A DNA stretch of 64,000 nt from Scandinavium sp051650185. GTDB taxonomy: Bacteria; Pseudomonadota; Gammaproteobacteria; Enterobacterales; Enterobacteriaceae. The notes under the pieces are model-generated. The model was not told the origin of the DNA and ran no database searches. It saw only the letters and a list, made by a program, of their open reading frames with translations. Positions 38,235-46,795 of the stretch are shown piece by piece. The stretch is taken from assembly GCF_051650185.1 (NCBI RefSeq), contig NZ_JBOFIN010000140.1, positions 16,094 to 80,093 on the forward strand. Reading direction: 5' to 3'. The position numbers and the translations under genes were made by a program. Position 1 is the stretch's first letter; the number at the start of each line of letters is the position of its first letter.

Positions 38235-38674
38235 CGGTACAGATGCACGGTGGTGGCTGGGTATTCAATGCCATCGCCGATGTATTGCCAGCCAAAACGC
38301 TCATAAAAATCGCGGCAGGCCGAATAGAGGTGAAGCTGTGAGTAGCGCTTTTCACGCGCATACTGAATCACATGCTCCTGCAACTGCCCTGCCAGCCCTT
38401 GCCCACGCACAGATTCGTCGACGTACAAGGCCGCCATCCACGGGAAAAGATCCTGACGACTGATAAGATCACAGCGCCATAAGCCAACGGTTGCCAGCAA
38501 GGCGTCACCTTCTGTCATCACGAAGGTCAGCGGCAAGGCATCCGGTTTCTGGCTGTGCTCAATAATGCTGGCGAAAAACTCACGCGGCATTGCCACACCG
38601 CCAAAGGCTTGCCATAGCCAGTCCGTAACCTGTCGCGCATGCTGCGGCACGGCATAAAGAGGCTGGATCTTCAC
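38222..38674 (-). CDS. GNAT-family N-acetyltransferase
   Basis: The 150-aa protein has a single GNAT domain. The acetyl-CoA loop is in LYVDESVRGQGLAGQLQEHV (about 88-107), followed by the typical C-terminal YSACRDFYERFGWQYIG (beta6-alpha4). The substrate is unknown. Translation probably starts at GTG 38674, which overlaps the stop codon of the upstream GntR regulator by 4 bp, so the two are coupled. It has no counterpart between galR and lysA in E. coli K-12. Confidence 0.85.
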   Translation of the reverse strand: MKIQPLYAVPQHARQVTDWLWQAFGGVAMPREFFASIIEHSQKPDALPLTFVMTEGDALLATVGLWRCDLISRQDLFPWMAALYVDESVRGQGLAGQLQEHVIQYAREKRYSQLHLYSACRDFYERFGWQYIGDGIEYPATTVHLYRYEL

Positions 38675-39444
38675 ATCAGCTTCCCCTGAAAAATGGGCAC
38701 CGACTCAAACAGATAGCCGTCGAAATCAGGCGCGTCCTCATCGGACAGCTCCAGCAGGCTGTTTTTTACGTTTTCGAGATGCTGCCACATCGCCTGCCAC
38801 GCGCCCATCACATCGCGACGACGCAGCGCGGCCAGAATGGTTTGCCTGTCGCCCAGCCATTTCAGGCGATACGCCCGGCTGGCGATGTGCACGTTAAACT
38901 GTTGCCACAGCGGGCTGCTGTCCATTTGCAGCCAGATGTTCTCCACCGTGGTCAGCAGCATCTGGTTTTGCGACGCCCCCGCCAGCACCAGGTGGAACAT
39001 TTTATTGTTGTCCTGGGTGGTGTCGTTGGCCGCGATGGCGCGCTGCTCCTGCTCGATGATGCGACGAAGGTTGTCGATATCCGCACGGGTCGCCATTTTT
39101 GCGGCAAACGCCGCAATGTTGCTTTCCAGCAGCTGGCGGGCTTGCAGGATTTCAAACGGCCCGACGTCGCTGTGCAGCATCCGCTCTTCTTCACTGTCGT
39201 TTTCCTGCGGAATGCGCATGACATAAACACCCGATCCCTGACGAATATCGACCGTACCCTGCAACTCCAGCATCAGCAGCGCTTCACGTACGATAGTGCG
39301 GCTGACGCCGTACTTTTCGGCAATATTGCGCTCCGGCGGCAGCCGGGAGCCCACCGGGTAAAGGCCCTGCATAATCTGCGCGCGTAAGTCTTCCCCAATT
39401 TCCTGGTAAGGTTTCTTTTCCGGCGGAACAACGGCCTTTTCCAC
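38671..39444 (-). CDS. GntR/FadR-family regulator, UxuR-like
   Basis: The 257-aa regulator has an N-terminal winged HTH (about 12-80; RLPPERNIAEKYGVSRTIVREAL) and a C-terminal all-helical FCD effector domain. It resembles UxuR/ExuR, including FEILQARQLLESNIAAFAA and WQHLENVKNSLLE. FCD proteins bind carboxylates or sugar acids. It is the third gene downstream of the EIIC promoter. TTGGCATACCA sites there resemble the UxuR-type operator, so autoregulation of the cluster is plausible. The inducer is unknown. Confidence 0.85.
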   Translation of the reverse strand: MEKAVVPPEKKPYQEIGEDLRAQIMQGLYPVGSRLPPERNIAEKYGVSRTIVREALLMLELQGTVDIRQGSGVYVMRIPQENDSEEERMLHSDVGPFEILQARQLLESNIAAFAAKMATRADIDNLRRIIEQEQRAIAANDTTQDNNKMFHLVLAGASQNQMLLTTVENIWLQMDSSPLWQQFNVHIASRAYRLKWLGDRQTILAALRRRDVMGAWQAMWQHLENVKNSLLELSDEDAPDFDGYLFESVPIFQGKLM

Positions 39445-39546
39445 AATATCACCTGTGTCTGCTTGCGGGTGGATGCACAGACCGCCGCTCCTGACGGTCT
39501 GACCGGCGGCTATAGTAGCAAAATTCCCCTCAGTGCAGGAATGCTG

Positions 39547-40974
39547 CTATTTCAGCTCGTCATCAACGTTCAGCGTTAACTGGCGGCTTTCGCGCAGCTG
39601 GCGGAACCAGTGGGCCGATTTTTTGGCTTTACGCGCACGTTGGTTTTGCAGATCGATTTCGATAAGCCCGTAGCGATTCTTGAACGCATTCATCGGCGAC
39701 ACGTTGTCGGTGAACGCCCACAACATGTAGCCATGACAGTTCGCGCCATCCTGCTTTGCGCGCAGGGTTTGCCACAGGTGCTCGCTGACAAACGCGATTC
39801 GATAATCATCTTCGATGATGCCGTCCCGGTTGCGGAACTGCCCTTCGTTCTCAATCCCCATCCCGCTTTCCGCGACGAACCACGCAATGTTGCGATACTC
39901 GTTTTTAATGCGCATCGCCATGTCATACACAATCTGCGGGTAAATTTCCCAGCCACGCGATTTGTTCATCCGGCGACCCGGCAGCTCAAACGGCTCATAA
40001 TAATAAGCGGGATGGAAAGGCGTTTCCGGGTGCCAGGCGCGAGACGGCGCTTTGACCCGATGCGGGTAATAAAGGTTGATACCGAGTTCATCGACGGTAT
40101 TTGCGCGGATCTCCGCCAGTTCTTCTGCGCTGTAATCCCACTCAACGTTGTGCTTCTTCAGCAGAGAAAACAGTTCCTGCGGGTACTCTCCGTGAACAAA
40201 CGGATCGAGGAAAACCCGGTTGTAAAAGAGATCGTAACGTTCAGCGGCAAGTACATCGTGCGGCGCGCTCGAGCGCGGATAGGTGACTTCCGGGTTCAGA
40301 ATGCAGCCCACGCTGCCGCGATAGCCCTTCTCCCGGAAGAGCTTCACTGCGCGCGCCGTGGCCAGCACTTTATGGTGATTCCACTGCATCCATTTGCCGG
40401 TGTTCTGCTCATAGGGCCAGCGTAACGCATCCAGATACACCCGGGTTTGCACCACAATCGGCTCGTTGAAAGTAAACCAGCGTGTGACCTTAGCGTGATA
40501 GCGTTCGAAGACTTTTTCGGCATAACGGACGTACAGATCCACTACCTTTTTCGACGCCCAGCCACCATAGTTTTCCAGCAGATATCCCGGCAGCTCGTAA
40601 TGCTCAAGGCAGATCATCGGTTCGATGCCGTGAGCCAACATTTCATCAAACAGCGCGTCGTAGTAAGCGGCGTACTCCTCATCAACCGTCACGTTTTCAT
40701 AGTCGGTCAGAAAGCGTGACCAGTTGATCGAGGTGCGATAGTGCGTCAGCCCTGCCTGCTTCATCAGGGCAACATCCTCGCGAAAGCGGTTGATAAAATC
40801 AGTCGCTACTGCCGGGCCATAGCCGTCGTGCCAGACGTGTCGATCGTTTTTGTACCAGAGATCGGGCCAGGAGTCCTGCCCCTCTTTTTTGCCGCTCCAG
40901 CCTTCCGTTTGCCAGGCTGAAGCCGCGGCGCCCAGAATAAAATCTTCAGGTATAGCAATGGTTTTCTGGCTCAT
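39547..40974 (-). CDS. GH1 6-phospho-beta-glucosidase
   Basis: The 475-aa glycoside hydrolase family 1 (beta/alpha)8 enzyme would hydrolyse phosphorylated beta-glucosides delivered by the adjacent PTS EIIC. The acid/base glutamate lies in WFTFNEPIVV (about 165-174) and the nucleophile in FVAESGMGIENEG (about 365); the usual ENG motif is ESG here. C-terminal YGLIEIDLQNQRARKAKKSAHW matches phospho-glucosidases such as AscB/BglA. It starts 7 bp after the EIIC stop. Confidence 0.88.
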   Translation of the reverse strand: MSQKTIAIPEDFILGAAASAWQTEGWSGKKEGQDSWPDLWYKNDRHVWHDGYGPAVATDFINRFREDVALMKQAGLTHYRTSINWSRFLTDYENVTVDEEYAAYYDALFDEMLAHGIEPMICLEHYELPGYLLENYGGWASKKVVDLYVRYAEKVFERYHAKVTRWFTFNEPIVVQTRVYLDALRWPYEQNTGKWMQWNHHKVLATARAVKLFREKGYRGSVGCILNPEVTYPRSSAPHDVLAAERYDLFYNRVFLDPFVHGEYPQELFSLLKKHNVEWDYSAEELAEIRANTVDELGINLYYPHRVKAPSRAWHPETPFHPAYYYEPFELPGRRMNKSRGWEIYPQIVYDMAMRIKNEYRNIAWFVAESGMGIENEGQFRNRDGIIEDDYRIAFVSEHLWQTLRAKQDGANCHGYMLWAFTDNVSPMNAFKNRYGLIEIDLQNQRARKAKKSAHWFRQLRESRQLTLNVDDELK

Positions 40975-40981
40975 AGCGTCC

Positions 40982-42331
40982 TCATGCGTTGTCCATGGCC
41001 TGCTGCTGCGCCAGCAGCTGTGCCTGCTCTGCGCGACGAGAAGCGATTTTCACGAACGGCAGGTAGATAACCACTGCCGTCACGATACAAAACAGCTGGG
41101 TGATCACCGCCCCCATCGAGCCTGCGGTGGAAAGCCAGGCGTTGATCAGCGGTGGCGTGGTCCATGGCACCATCACCACAGCTTTGCCCGCAAAGCCGGT
41201 TGCAGTGGCAAAATAGCCAATCGAGCCCGTGACCAGCGGCGTGATGATAAAGGGGATGGCGAGGATCGGGTTGAGCATAATCGGCATGCCGAAAATGACG
41301 GGCTCGTTGATATTGAACAGCCCAGGCCCAATCGACAGTTTGGCTATCTCTTTCATCTCTTTGCGTTTAGTCGCAATCATCACCGCAATCAGCAAGCCAA
41401 TCGTCAGGCCGGAACCGCCGATGCTCATATAAACATCCCAGAACGGCATGGTGATGATGTTCGGTACTTCTTTGCCCTGCTCGAACGCACTCATGTTGAC
41501 GGTGATCGCCCCCAGCAGTAGCGGCTCGCGGATCGGCTTGATCATCTGGTTGCCGTGAATACCGATCACCCAGAATAACTGAGCAACAAACATCAGCAGC
41601 AGAATGCCCGGCAGGCTTTGAACCACGCGCTCCAGCGGCTGCTGCACCACCTGATAAACTGCATCGTAGAGATACATGCCGGTCAGCTGATGGAACACAA
41701 AACCAAAGGTCGCAATCACGGTGGTAGTGATGATCGCCGGGATCAGCGCCGAAAAAGAAGCCGACACGTTAGGTGGCACGGTGTCGGGCATTTTGATTTT
41801 CAGGCCCGGGCGCCCTTCCAGCCAGCAGTAGACTTCGACGGACAAAATCGCGATGAACATGCCGAGGAACAGGCTGCGGGTGTCGGAGAACTGGCGCAGC
41901 AGCACGTCTTTCACCTCATGCATCTGCCCGTCAACCATCATCTGCACGGTGGTCGGCGTAACGCAAATAAAGCAGATCACCGCCAGCAGGCCGGGGAACA
42001 GCGTCTTGATGCCATTGATTCTCCCCAGCTCAATGCCAATTAAAAACACCGCGCCGATGTTGAGAAAGTTAAGCGTGGCGTAGTTAATCGCGCTGGTGAT
42101 CGGTTTGAGCGTTGCCAGGAACGACAGCGACTGGAAGCTGGCAAGACCGTTTTTCGGATCCAGCACCATGTTGGAAATCAGAACGGAGAACGCGCCGACG
42201 ATAATCACCGGCATGAGGGTAATAAAGGAGGATTTGATCGCCATGATATAGCGGTAGCTATTGAATTTCGTGGCGAAACTTCCCAAAGAATCGATAAGCT
42301 TTTCCTGAAATGCCATAGGGTGATACCTCAA
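40982..42331 (-). CDS. PTS lactose/cellobiose-family EIIC permease
   Basis: The 449-aa membrane protein has about ten segments and the EIIC signature region FWVIGIHGNQMIKPIREPLL. NINEPVIFGMPIMLNPI includes the conserved NEP sugar-binding motif, similar to ChbC/CelB. It transports and, with EIIB, phosphorylates a beta-linked disaccharide. No EIIA or EIIB lies nearby, so it must borrow them from another locus (for example chbB/chbA). It is the first gene of the EIIC-GH1-(GntR-GNAT) run and divergent from the LacI gene. Confidence 0.88.
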   Translation of the reverse strand: MRYHPMAFQEKLIDSLGSFATKFNSYRYIMAIKSSFITLMPVIIVGAFSVLISNMVLDPKNGLASFQSLSFLATLKPITSAINYATLNFLNIGAVFLIGIELGRINGIKTLFPGLLAVICFICVTPTTVQMMVDGQMHEVKDVLLRQFSDTRSLFLGMFIAILSVEVYCWLEGRPGLKIKMPDTVPPNVSASFSALIPAIITTTVIATFGFVFHQLTGMYLYDAVYQVVQQPLERVVQSLPGILLLMFVAQLFWVIGIHGNQMIKPIREPLLLGAITVNMSAFEQGKEVPNIITMPFWDVYMSIGGSGLTIGLLIAVMIATKRKEMKEIAKLSIGPGLFNINEPVIFGMPIMLNPILAIPFIITPLVTGSIGYFATATGFAGKAVVMVPWTTPPLINAWLSTAGSMGAVITQLFCIVTAVVIYLPFVKIASRRAEQAQLLAQQQAMDNA

Positions 42332-42371
42332 ATGTGGGCTTTTATCAAAATGGGTTTACAGCCTTAAACCA

Positions 42372-42478
42372 TTTGGCATACCAAAAATAACGATGTGTCA
42401 GACAAACTTCTGTGACTTCGTTCTCAATGCCAACATTGGCATTCCAGATAAGCCATACCAAACCACATTGGCATACCA
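42372..42478. promoter_or_regulatory. Three TTGGCATACCA-type operator sites
   Basis: The sites TTTGGCATACCAAA (42372-42385), TTGGCATTCCA (42436-42446) and TTGGCATACCA (42468-42478) lie in the divergent control region of the EIIC operon and the LacI gene, with a further half site near 42453-42462. First bases are 64 and 32 bp apart, about six and three helical turns. The palindrome TTGG-NNNN-CCAA resembles UxuR/ExuR operators, which suggests the local GntR regulator as the ligand. Confidence 0.6.
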
Positions 42479-42614
42479 CGTAGTTTTTATAGGGCTATTT
42501 CAGCAAAACGTAGCTAAAAGCGTGATCGCGATAGTTATTTGTAACGAACGGAGAGGATATGCCCCTGATTGTCTGTGATAAACTGCGGCAATCATGTGGC
42601 ATCAGGAATGAACA

Positions 42615-43649
42615 ATGGCAACAATGCTGGATGTCTCACTACGCGCTGGCGTGTCGAAAGCGACCGTCTCCCGCGTATTGAACGGCACAGGTCAGGTAAA
42701 AGAGAGCACCCGTAAGCAGGTGTATAAAGCCATGGAAGAGCTGGGCTATCGCCCTAACTTTTTGGCGCGCTCACTGGCCAATCGAACAAGCAACAGCATT
42801 GGGCTGGTGGTCTCCACCTTCGACGGCTTCTACTTTGGCCGCCTGTTGCAGCAAGCTTCCCGCCAGACAGAGACCCACGGTAAACAGCTGATTGTCACCG
42901 ACGGCCACGACACGCCTGAACGCGAAGAGCAAGCGGTGCAAATGCTGGCCGACAGGCAGTGCGATGCCATTGTGCTCTATACGCGCTTTATGAGCGAAAA
43001 GGCGATCATGAAGCTGATTAACTCGATAGCGATGCCCGTGGTGGTAATCAACCGGGACGTCAGCCAGATGCGCGATCGCTGCGTGTTCTTCGAACAACAG
43101 GATGCCGCCTTTCAGGCCGTCGATTACCTGATCTCGCAAGGCCATCGGGATATCGCCTGTATCACCGTGCCCATCCACACGCCGACCGGCAAAGCGCGCT
43201 TACAGGGTTATCGTAACGCTCTGGAAAAACACGGGATCGCGTGGGATCCCAATAAAGTGAAGTACGGGGATTCCGGCATGACGCGCGGCTATGAACTGTG
43301 CCAGCAGCTGTTGGATGAAAAAGTCCGCTTCAGCGCACTGTTTGCCTGTAATGATGATATGGCGTTAGGGGCGTCGAAGGCGCTGCATCAGGCGGGGCTG
43401 AAAATCCCTCAGGATATTTCGCTGTTTGGCTTTGATGATGCCCCAAGTGCGAAATGGCTCGAACCGGGGCTTTCAACCGTCTATCTGCCTATCGACAACA
43501 TGATAACCACCGCTATCGATCAGGCGATCAAACTGGCCAACAGCCAGCCGATTGAAACGCTGCCGCCGTTTACCGGCAAGCTGGTTCTGCGCGAATCGGT
43601 GACCACTGGCCCTTATTATCAGAACGCTTCCAGCGCCAGCAACTCCTGA
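42615..43649 (+). CDS. LacI-family regulator, AscG-like
   Basis: The 344-aa protein has an N-terminal HTH (MATMLDVSLRAGVSKATVSRVL) with hinge helix and a type-1 periplasmic-binding domain. It resembles AscG, the repressor of the E. coli cryptic beta-glucoside operon, which fits its divergent position next to the EIIC/GH1 genes. Its last 31 bp overlap the 3' end of the convergent lysA. The operator was not identified. Confidence 0.87.
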   Translation: MATMLDVSLRAGVSKATVSRVLNGTGQVKESTRKQVYKAMEELGYRPNFLARSLANRTSNSIGLVVSTFDGFYFGRLLQQASRQTETHGKQLIVTDGHDTPEREEQAVQMLADRQCDAIVLYTRFMSEKAIMKLINSIAMPVVVINRDVSQMRDRCVFFEQQDAAFQAVDYLISQGHRDIACITVPIHTPTGKARLQGYRNALEKHGIAWDPNKVKYGDSGMTRGYELCQQLLDEKVRFSALFACNDDMALGASKALHQAGLKIPQDISLFGFDDAPSAKWLEPGLSTVYLPIDNMITTAIDQAIKLANSQPIETLPPFTGKLVLRESVTTGPYYQNASSASNS

Positions 43650-44881
43650 ATTGTCTGGCGACGGCGAATCAGGCGAGCGCTGCCGTTGTCATACAGAACT
43701 TCTGGCAGAAGCGGGCGGCTGTTGTAGTTGGAAGACATTGACGCGCCGTATGCCCCGGTGTCGTGCAGCACCAGATAATCGCCCGGCACCACCTGCGGCA
43801 GTTCGCGCGGTTCCACTTTGCCACCTTCCTGCTGCGTAAAGACATCGCCAGACTCACACAAAGGCCCCGCAACGACGGTATCCACAAGGGGTGACTGGCT
43901 CAGATCTCGCCCGTCCGCAGCCAGTGCGCTGATATGGTGATAGCTGCCGTACATCGATGGGCGCATCAAATCGTTAAACCCGGCGTCGATCAGCACAAAG
44001 TGACGGCTGCCCATGTTTTTCACACTGCGAACCTGCGCCACCAGCACACCGGACTCCGCCAACAGGAAGCGACCCGGCTCGATTTCCAGCTTCACAGGAT
44101 GGCCTAAATGTTTCGCAATCTGTTCGCGAGCCGCATTCCAGAGGCCAAAGTAGTGACTGGTATCGATAGTTTCTTCCCCGAAGCGGTAAGGAATGGATAA
44201 GCCGCCCCCCGCGGAGATGGCCTCAAGATCCTGACCGAATTCGACAACCTGCCGCACCATCGCGCCGCAAACCTGTTCCAGATGGCCATAGTCCACACCA
44301 GAACCGATATGCATATGAATGCCGACCAGCTTCAGCTTATAGCGTTGGATCACTTCCAGCGCCTGCGGCAGGTCGCTGTACCAGATGCCGTGTTTGCTGT
44401 TTTCACCGCCAGTATTGGTTTTCTGGCTGTGCCCATGACCGAAACCAGGGTTCACACGCAGCCACACGCGATGCCCCGGTGACACTTCACCAAGCTGAGC
44501 CAGCATGTCCACCGAGCCTGCATTCACCGGGATCTTCAGTTCACTGACGCGAGCGAGTGTCGCTTCGTCAATCATATCGGCGGTGAAGACGATATCGTCC
44601 GGATGGGTAGCCGGGTTGTATCCTGCGGCCAGCGCACGCTCGATTTCACCCAATGAGACTGAATCCACCTTTACGCCCTGCTCGCGCATTAATCGCAGAA
44701 TATGAATGTTGGAGCAGGCTTTTTGCGCAAAGCGAACCACGTCAAACTGGCTCAGTTGAGCAATCTGCTGGCGAATAATGGCCGCATCATACACCCAGAC
44801 CGGGCAGCCGAATTCGGCTGGCAGGCGTAACAGGTTTTCCGCGTTGAGGTCAGTGTCAGTGTTGGTCAGTGGGCGTGGCAT
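43619..44881 (-). CDS. lysA: Diaminopimelate decarboxylase LysA
   Basis: Starting at 44881 gives 420 aa, the E. coli length; an upstream in-frame ATG adds 28 unrelated residues. The PLP enzyme decarboxylates meso-DAP to L-lysine. PLP lysine is in RFAQKACSNIHILRLM (near 60), the glycine-rich phosphate loop in SAGGGLSIPY, and the active-site cysteine in GPLCESGDVF. It is divergent from its activator lysR, and the 119-bp gap between them should hold the LysR site. Confidence 0.97.
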   Translation of the reverse strand: MPRPLTNTDTDLNAENLLRLPAEFGCPVWVYDAAIIRQQIAQLSQFDVVRFAQKACSNIHILRLMREQGVKVDSVSLGEIERALAAGYNPATHPDDIVFTADMIDEATLARVSELKIPVNAGSVDMLAQLGEVSPGHRVWLRVNPGFGHGHSQKTNTGGENSKHGIWYSDLPQALEVIQRYKLKLVGIHMHIGSGVDYGHLEQVCGAMVRQVVEFGQDLEAISAGGGLSIPYRFGEETIDTSHYFGLWNAAREQIAKHLGHPVKLEIEPGRFLLAESGVLVAQVRSVKNMGSRHFVLIDAGFNDLMRPSMYGSYHHISALAADGRDLSQSPLVDTVVAGPLCESGDVFTQQEGGKVEPRELPQVVPGDYLVLHDTGAYGASMSSNYNSRPLLPEVLYDNGSARLIRRRQTIQELLALEAF

Positions 44882-45000
44882 GGTGAACTCCGTAGTTTTC
44901 TCTGCCTTGATTACGCCACAGCGAATACCGAATAAAAAATATCGTTTTTTCCACACTTCATGCAAAATTGATATAGATAACGTCAGGAAAGGACTACGCC

Positions 45001-45936
45001 ATGCCTGCGGTGAATTTACGCCACATCGAAATTTTCCATGCTGTGATGACCACCGGTAACCTCACCGAAGCGGCAGCCCTGCTGCACACTTCCCAGCCGA
45101 CGGTCAGCCGGGAGCTTGCACGGTTTGAGAAAGTGCTGGGGCTAAAGCTGTTTGAGCGCAGTAGAGGGCGGCTGCATCCTACCGTTCAGGGTTTACGGCT
45201 GTTTGAAGAAGTGCAGCGTTCCTGGTACGGGCTGGACCGCATTGTGAGCGCGGCGGAAAGCCTGCGGGAATTTCGCCAGGGCGAACTTTCGGTGGTTTGT
45301 CTGCCCGTCTTTTCGCAATCCTTTTTGCCCGCGCTACTGCAGCCTTTCCTCGCCCGCTATCCTGAGGTGAGTCTGCACATTGTTCCGCAGGAATCGCCGC
45401 TGCTGGAAGAGTGGCTGTCAGCTCAGCGTCACGATCTTGGGCTCACCGAAACGCTGCATACACCGCCTGGCACCGAACGTACGCCACTGCTCAGCATGAA
45501 TGAAGTCTGCGTTCTGCCCGCCAGCCATCCGCTTGCTCAGAAAACGGTGCTTACGCCGCAGGATTTCGAAGGGGAAAACTACATCAGCCTGTCGCGTACG
45601 GACAGCTATCGGCAATTGCTTGATAATCTCTTCAGCGAGCATCAGGTACGGCGAAGAATGGTGGTGGAAACCCACAGCGCGGCGTCCATTTGCGCCATGG
45701 TGCGTGCGGGGGCAGGCATTTCAGTGGTTAACCCGTTTACCGCACTGGAATACGCCGCCACGGGCATTGCTATCCGTCGCTTCAGCATTGATGTGCCGTA
45801 CAACGTGAGTTTGATCCAGCCGCTGCACCGGCCGGGATCGGCATTGGTGGATGCCTTTATCGATCATCTGCAAAGTAGTTTGCAGACGATCGTCACGCCA
45901 CTGGAACCGCTGCTTGATCCCCTCAGGAAAGCATAA
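45001..45936 (+). CDS. lysR: LysR, activator of lysA
   Basis: The 311-aa protein is the founding LysR-type regulator, the same length as in E. coli. HTH LRHIEIFHAVMTTGNLTEAA through QPTVSRELARFEK spans residues 5-50, and the effector domain senses DAP/lysine. It is divergent from lysA. Its last 14 bp overlap the convergent ygeA. Confidence 0.96.
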   Translation: MPAVNLRHIEIFHAVMTTGNLTEAAALLHTSQPTVSRELARFEKVLGLKLFERSRGRLHPTVQGLRLFEEVQRSWYGLDRIVSAAESLREFRQGELSVVCLPVFSQSFLPALLQPFLARYPEVSLHIVPQESPLLEEWLSAQRHDLGLTETLHTPPGTERTPLLSMNEVCVLPASHPLAQKTVLTPQDFEGENYISLSRTDSYRQLLDNLFSEHQVRRRMVVETHSAASICAMVRAGAGISVVNPFTALEYAATGIAIRRFSIDVPYNVSLIQPLHRPGSALVDAFIDHLQSSLQTIVTPLEPLLDPLRKA

Positions 45937-46615
45937 AGTCCACGGCGTCAGAAGCATGAAGCGCGGCGGTATCAAACACCGGCACCGGGCAACGATCGGC
46001 AGGCACCAGCAGACCGATTTCGGTGCAGCCAAAAATAACGCCCTCTGCGCCTTCTGCCACCAGCCGCTCAATCACCTGTAAATATTCCTGACGGGACGAT
46101 TCGCTGAACGTGCCGAGGCACAGCTCTTCGAAGATGATTTGGTTGATTCGAGCGCGCTCATCGGCATTAGGGATAAGCAAATTCAACGAGAATTCCTGCT
46201 CCAGACGCCCACGGTAGAAATCCTGTTCCATGGTGTAACGAGTGCCCAACAGCGCGACATTTCGCAGCTTTTGCTTCTCAATCGCCCGCCCTGTTGCATC
46301 AGCGATATGCAAAAAAGGCACCTGACAGCGGGATTCGATCTGTGAGGCCACTTTGTGCATGGTGTTAGTACAAAGCACGATCCCTTCAGCGCCAATACTT
46401 TCCAGCGAGGCTGCCGCATGGGCAAGCATATCCCCGGCCTTTTCCCATTCCCCTGAAGCCTGGCAGGCTTCAATCTCATGGAAATCAACGCTGTGCATCA
46501 GGATCTTCGCCGAGTGCAGGCCGCCAAGGCGCTGCCTGATGCCTTCATTAATCAGACGGTAATAGGGAATCGTGGATTCCCAGCTCATGCCGGCAAGTAA
46601 ACCAATGGTTTTCAT
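45923..46615 (-). CDS. ygeA: Amino-acid racemase YgeA (RacD)
   Basis: With the ATG at 46615 the product is 230 aa, as in E. coli. It belongs to the Asp/Glu racemase family and has two catalytic cysteines, one in LCTNTMHK (near 83) and one in IFGCTEIGLL (near 197). E. coli YgeA shows broad, low racemase activity, including homoserine. The downstream neighbour is the convergent lysR. Confidence 0.94.
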   Translation of the reverse strand: MKTIGLLAGMSWESTIPYYRLINEGIRQRLGGLHSAKILMHSVDFHEIEACQASGEWEKAGDMLAHAAASLESIGAEGIVLCTNTMHKVASQIESRCQVPFLHIADATGRAIEKQKLRNVALLGTRYTMEQDFYRGRLEQEFSLNLLIPNADERARINQIIFEELCLGTFSESSRQEYLQVIERLVAEGAEGVIFGCTEIGLLVPADRCPVPVFDTAALHASDAVDFMLS

Positions 46616-46751
46616 GGACTGTCCTTTCGCAATGTTTCCCACAGTGAAACAGAGTTGTGATTAACTTTCCACTTCTGGTCGCAACGAAATATTCATGTAT
46701 ACGCTGGAGATATGTGCGGTGAGCTATGGCAGTTGAGGGTGAAGCTCAGGC

Positions 46752-46790
46752 ACAGAAAAAGAAGATATCCTCTTCTTTTTCTGTGTTTTT
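46752..46790 (+). terminator. Long-stem terminator beside fepE
   Basis: A perfect 14-bp stem ACAGAAAAAGAAGA/TCTTCTTTTTCTGT with loop TATCC is followed on the plus strand by GTTTTTTATC. The same hairpin begins soon after the fepE stop on the minus strand, where the downstream T tract is missing. No plus-strand gene is annotated between lysR and this terminator. Confidence 0.75.
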
Positions 46791-46795
46791 TATCA

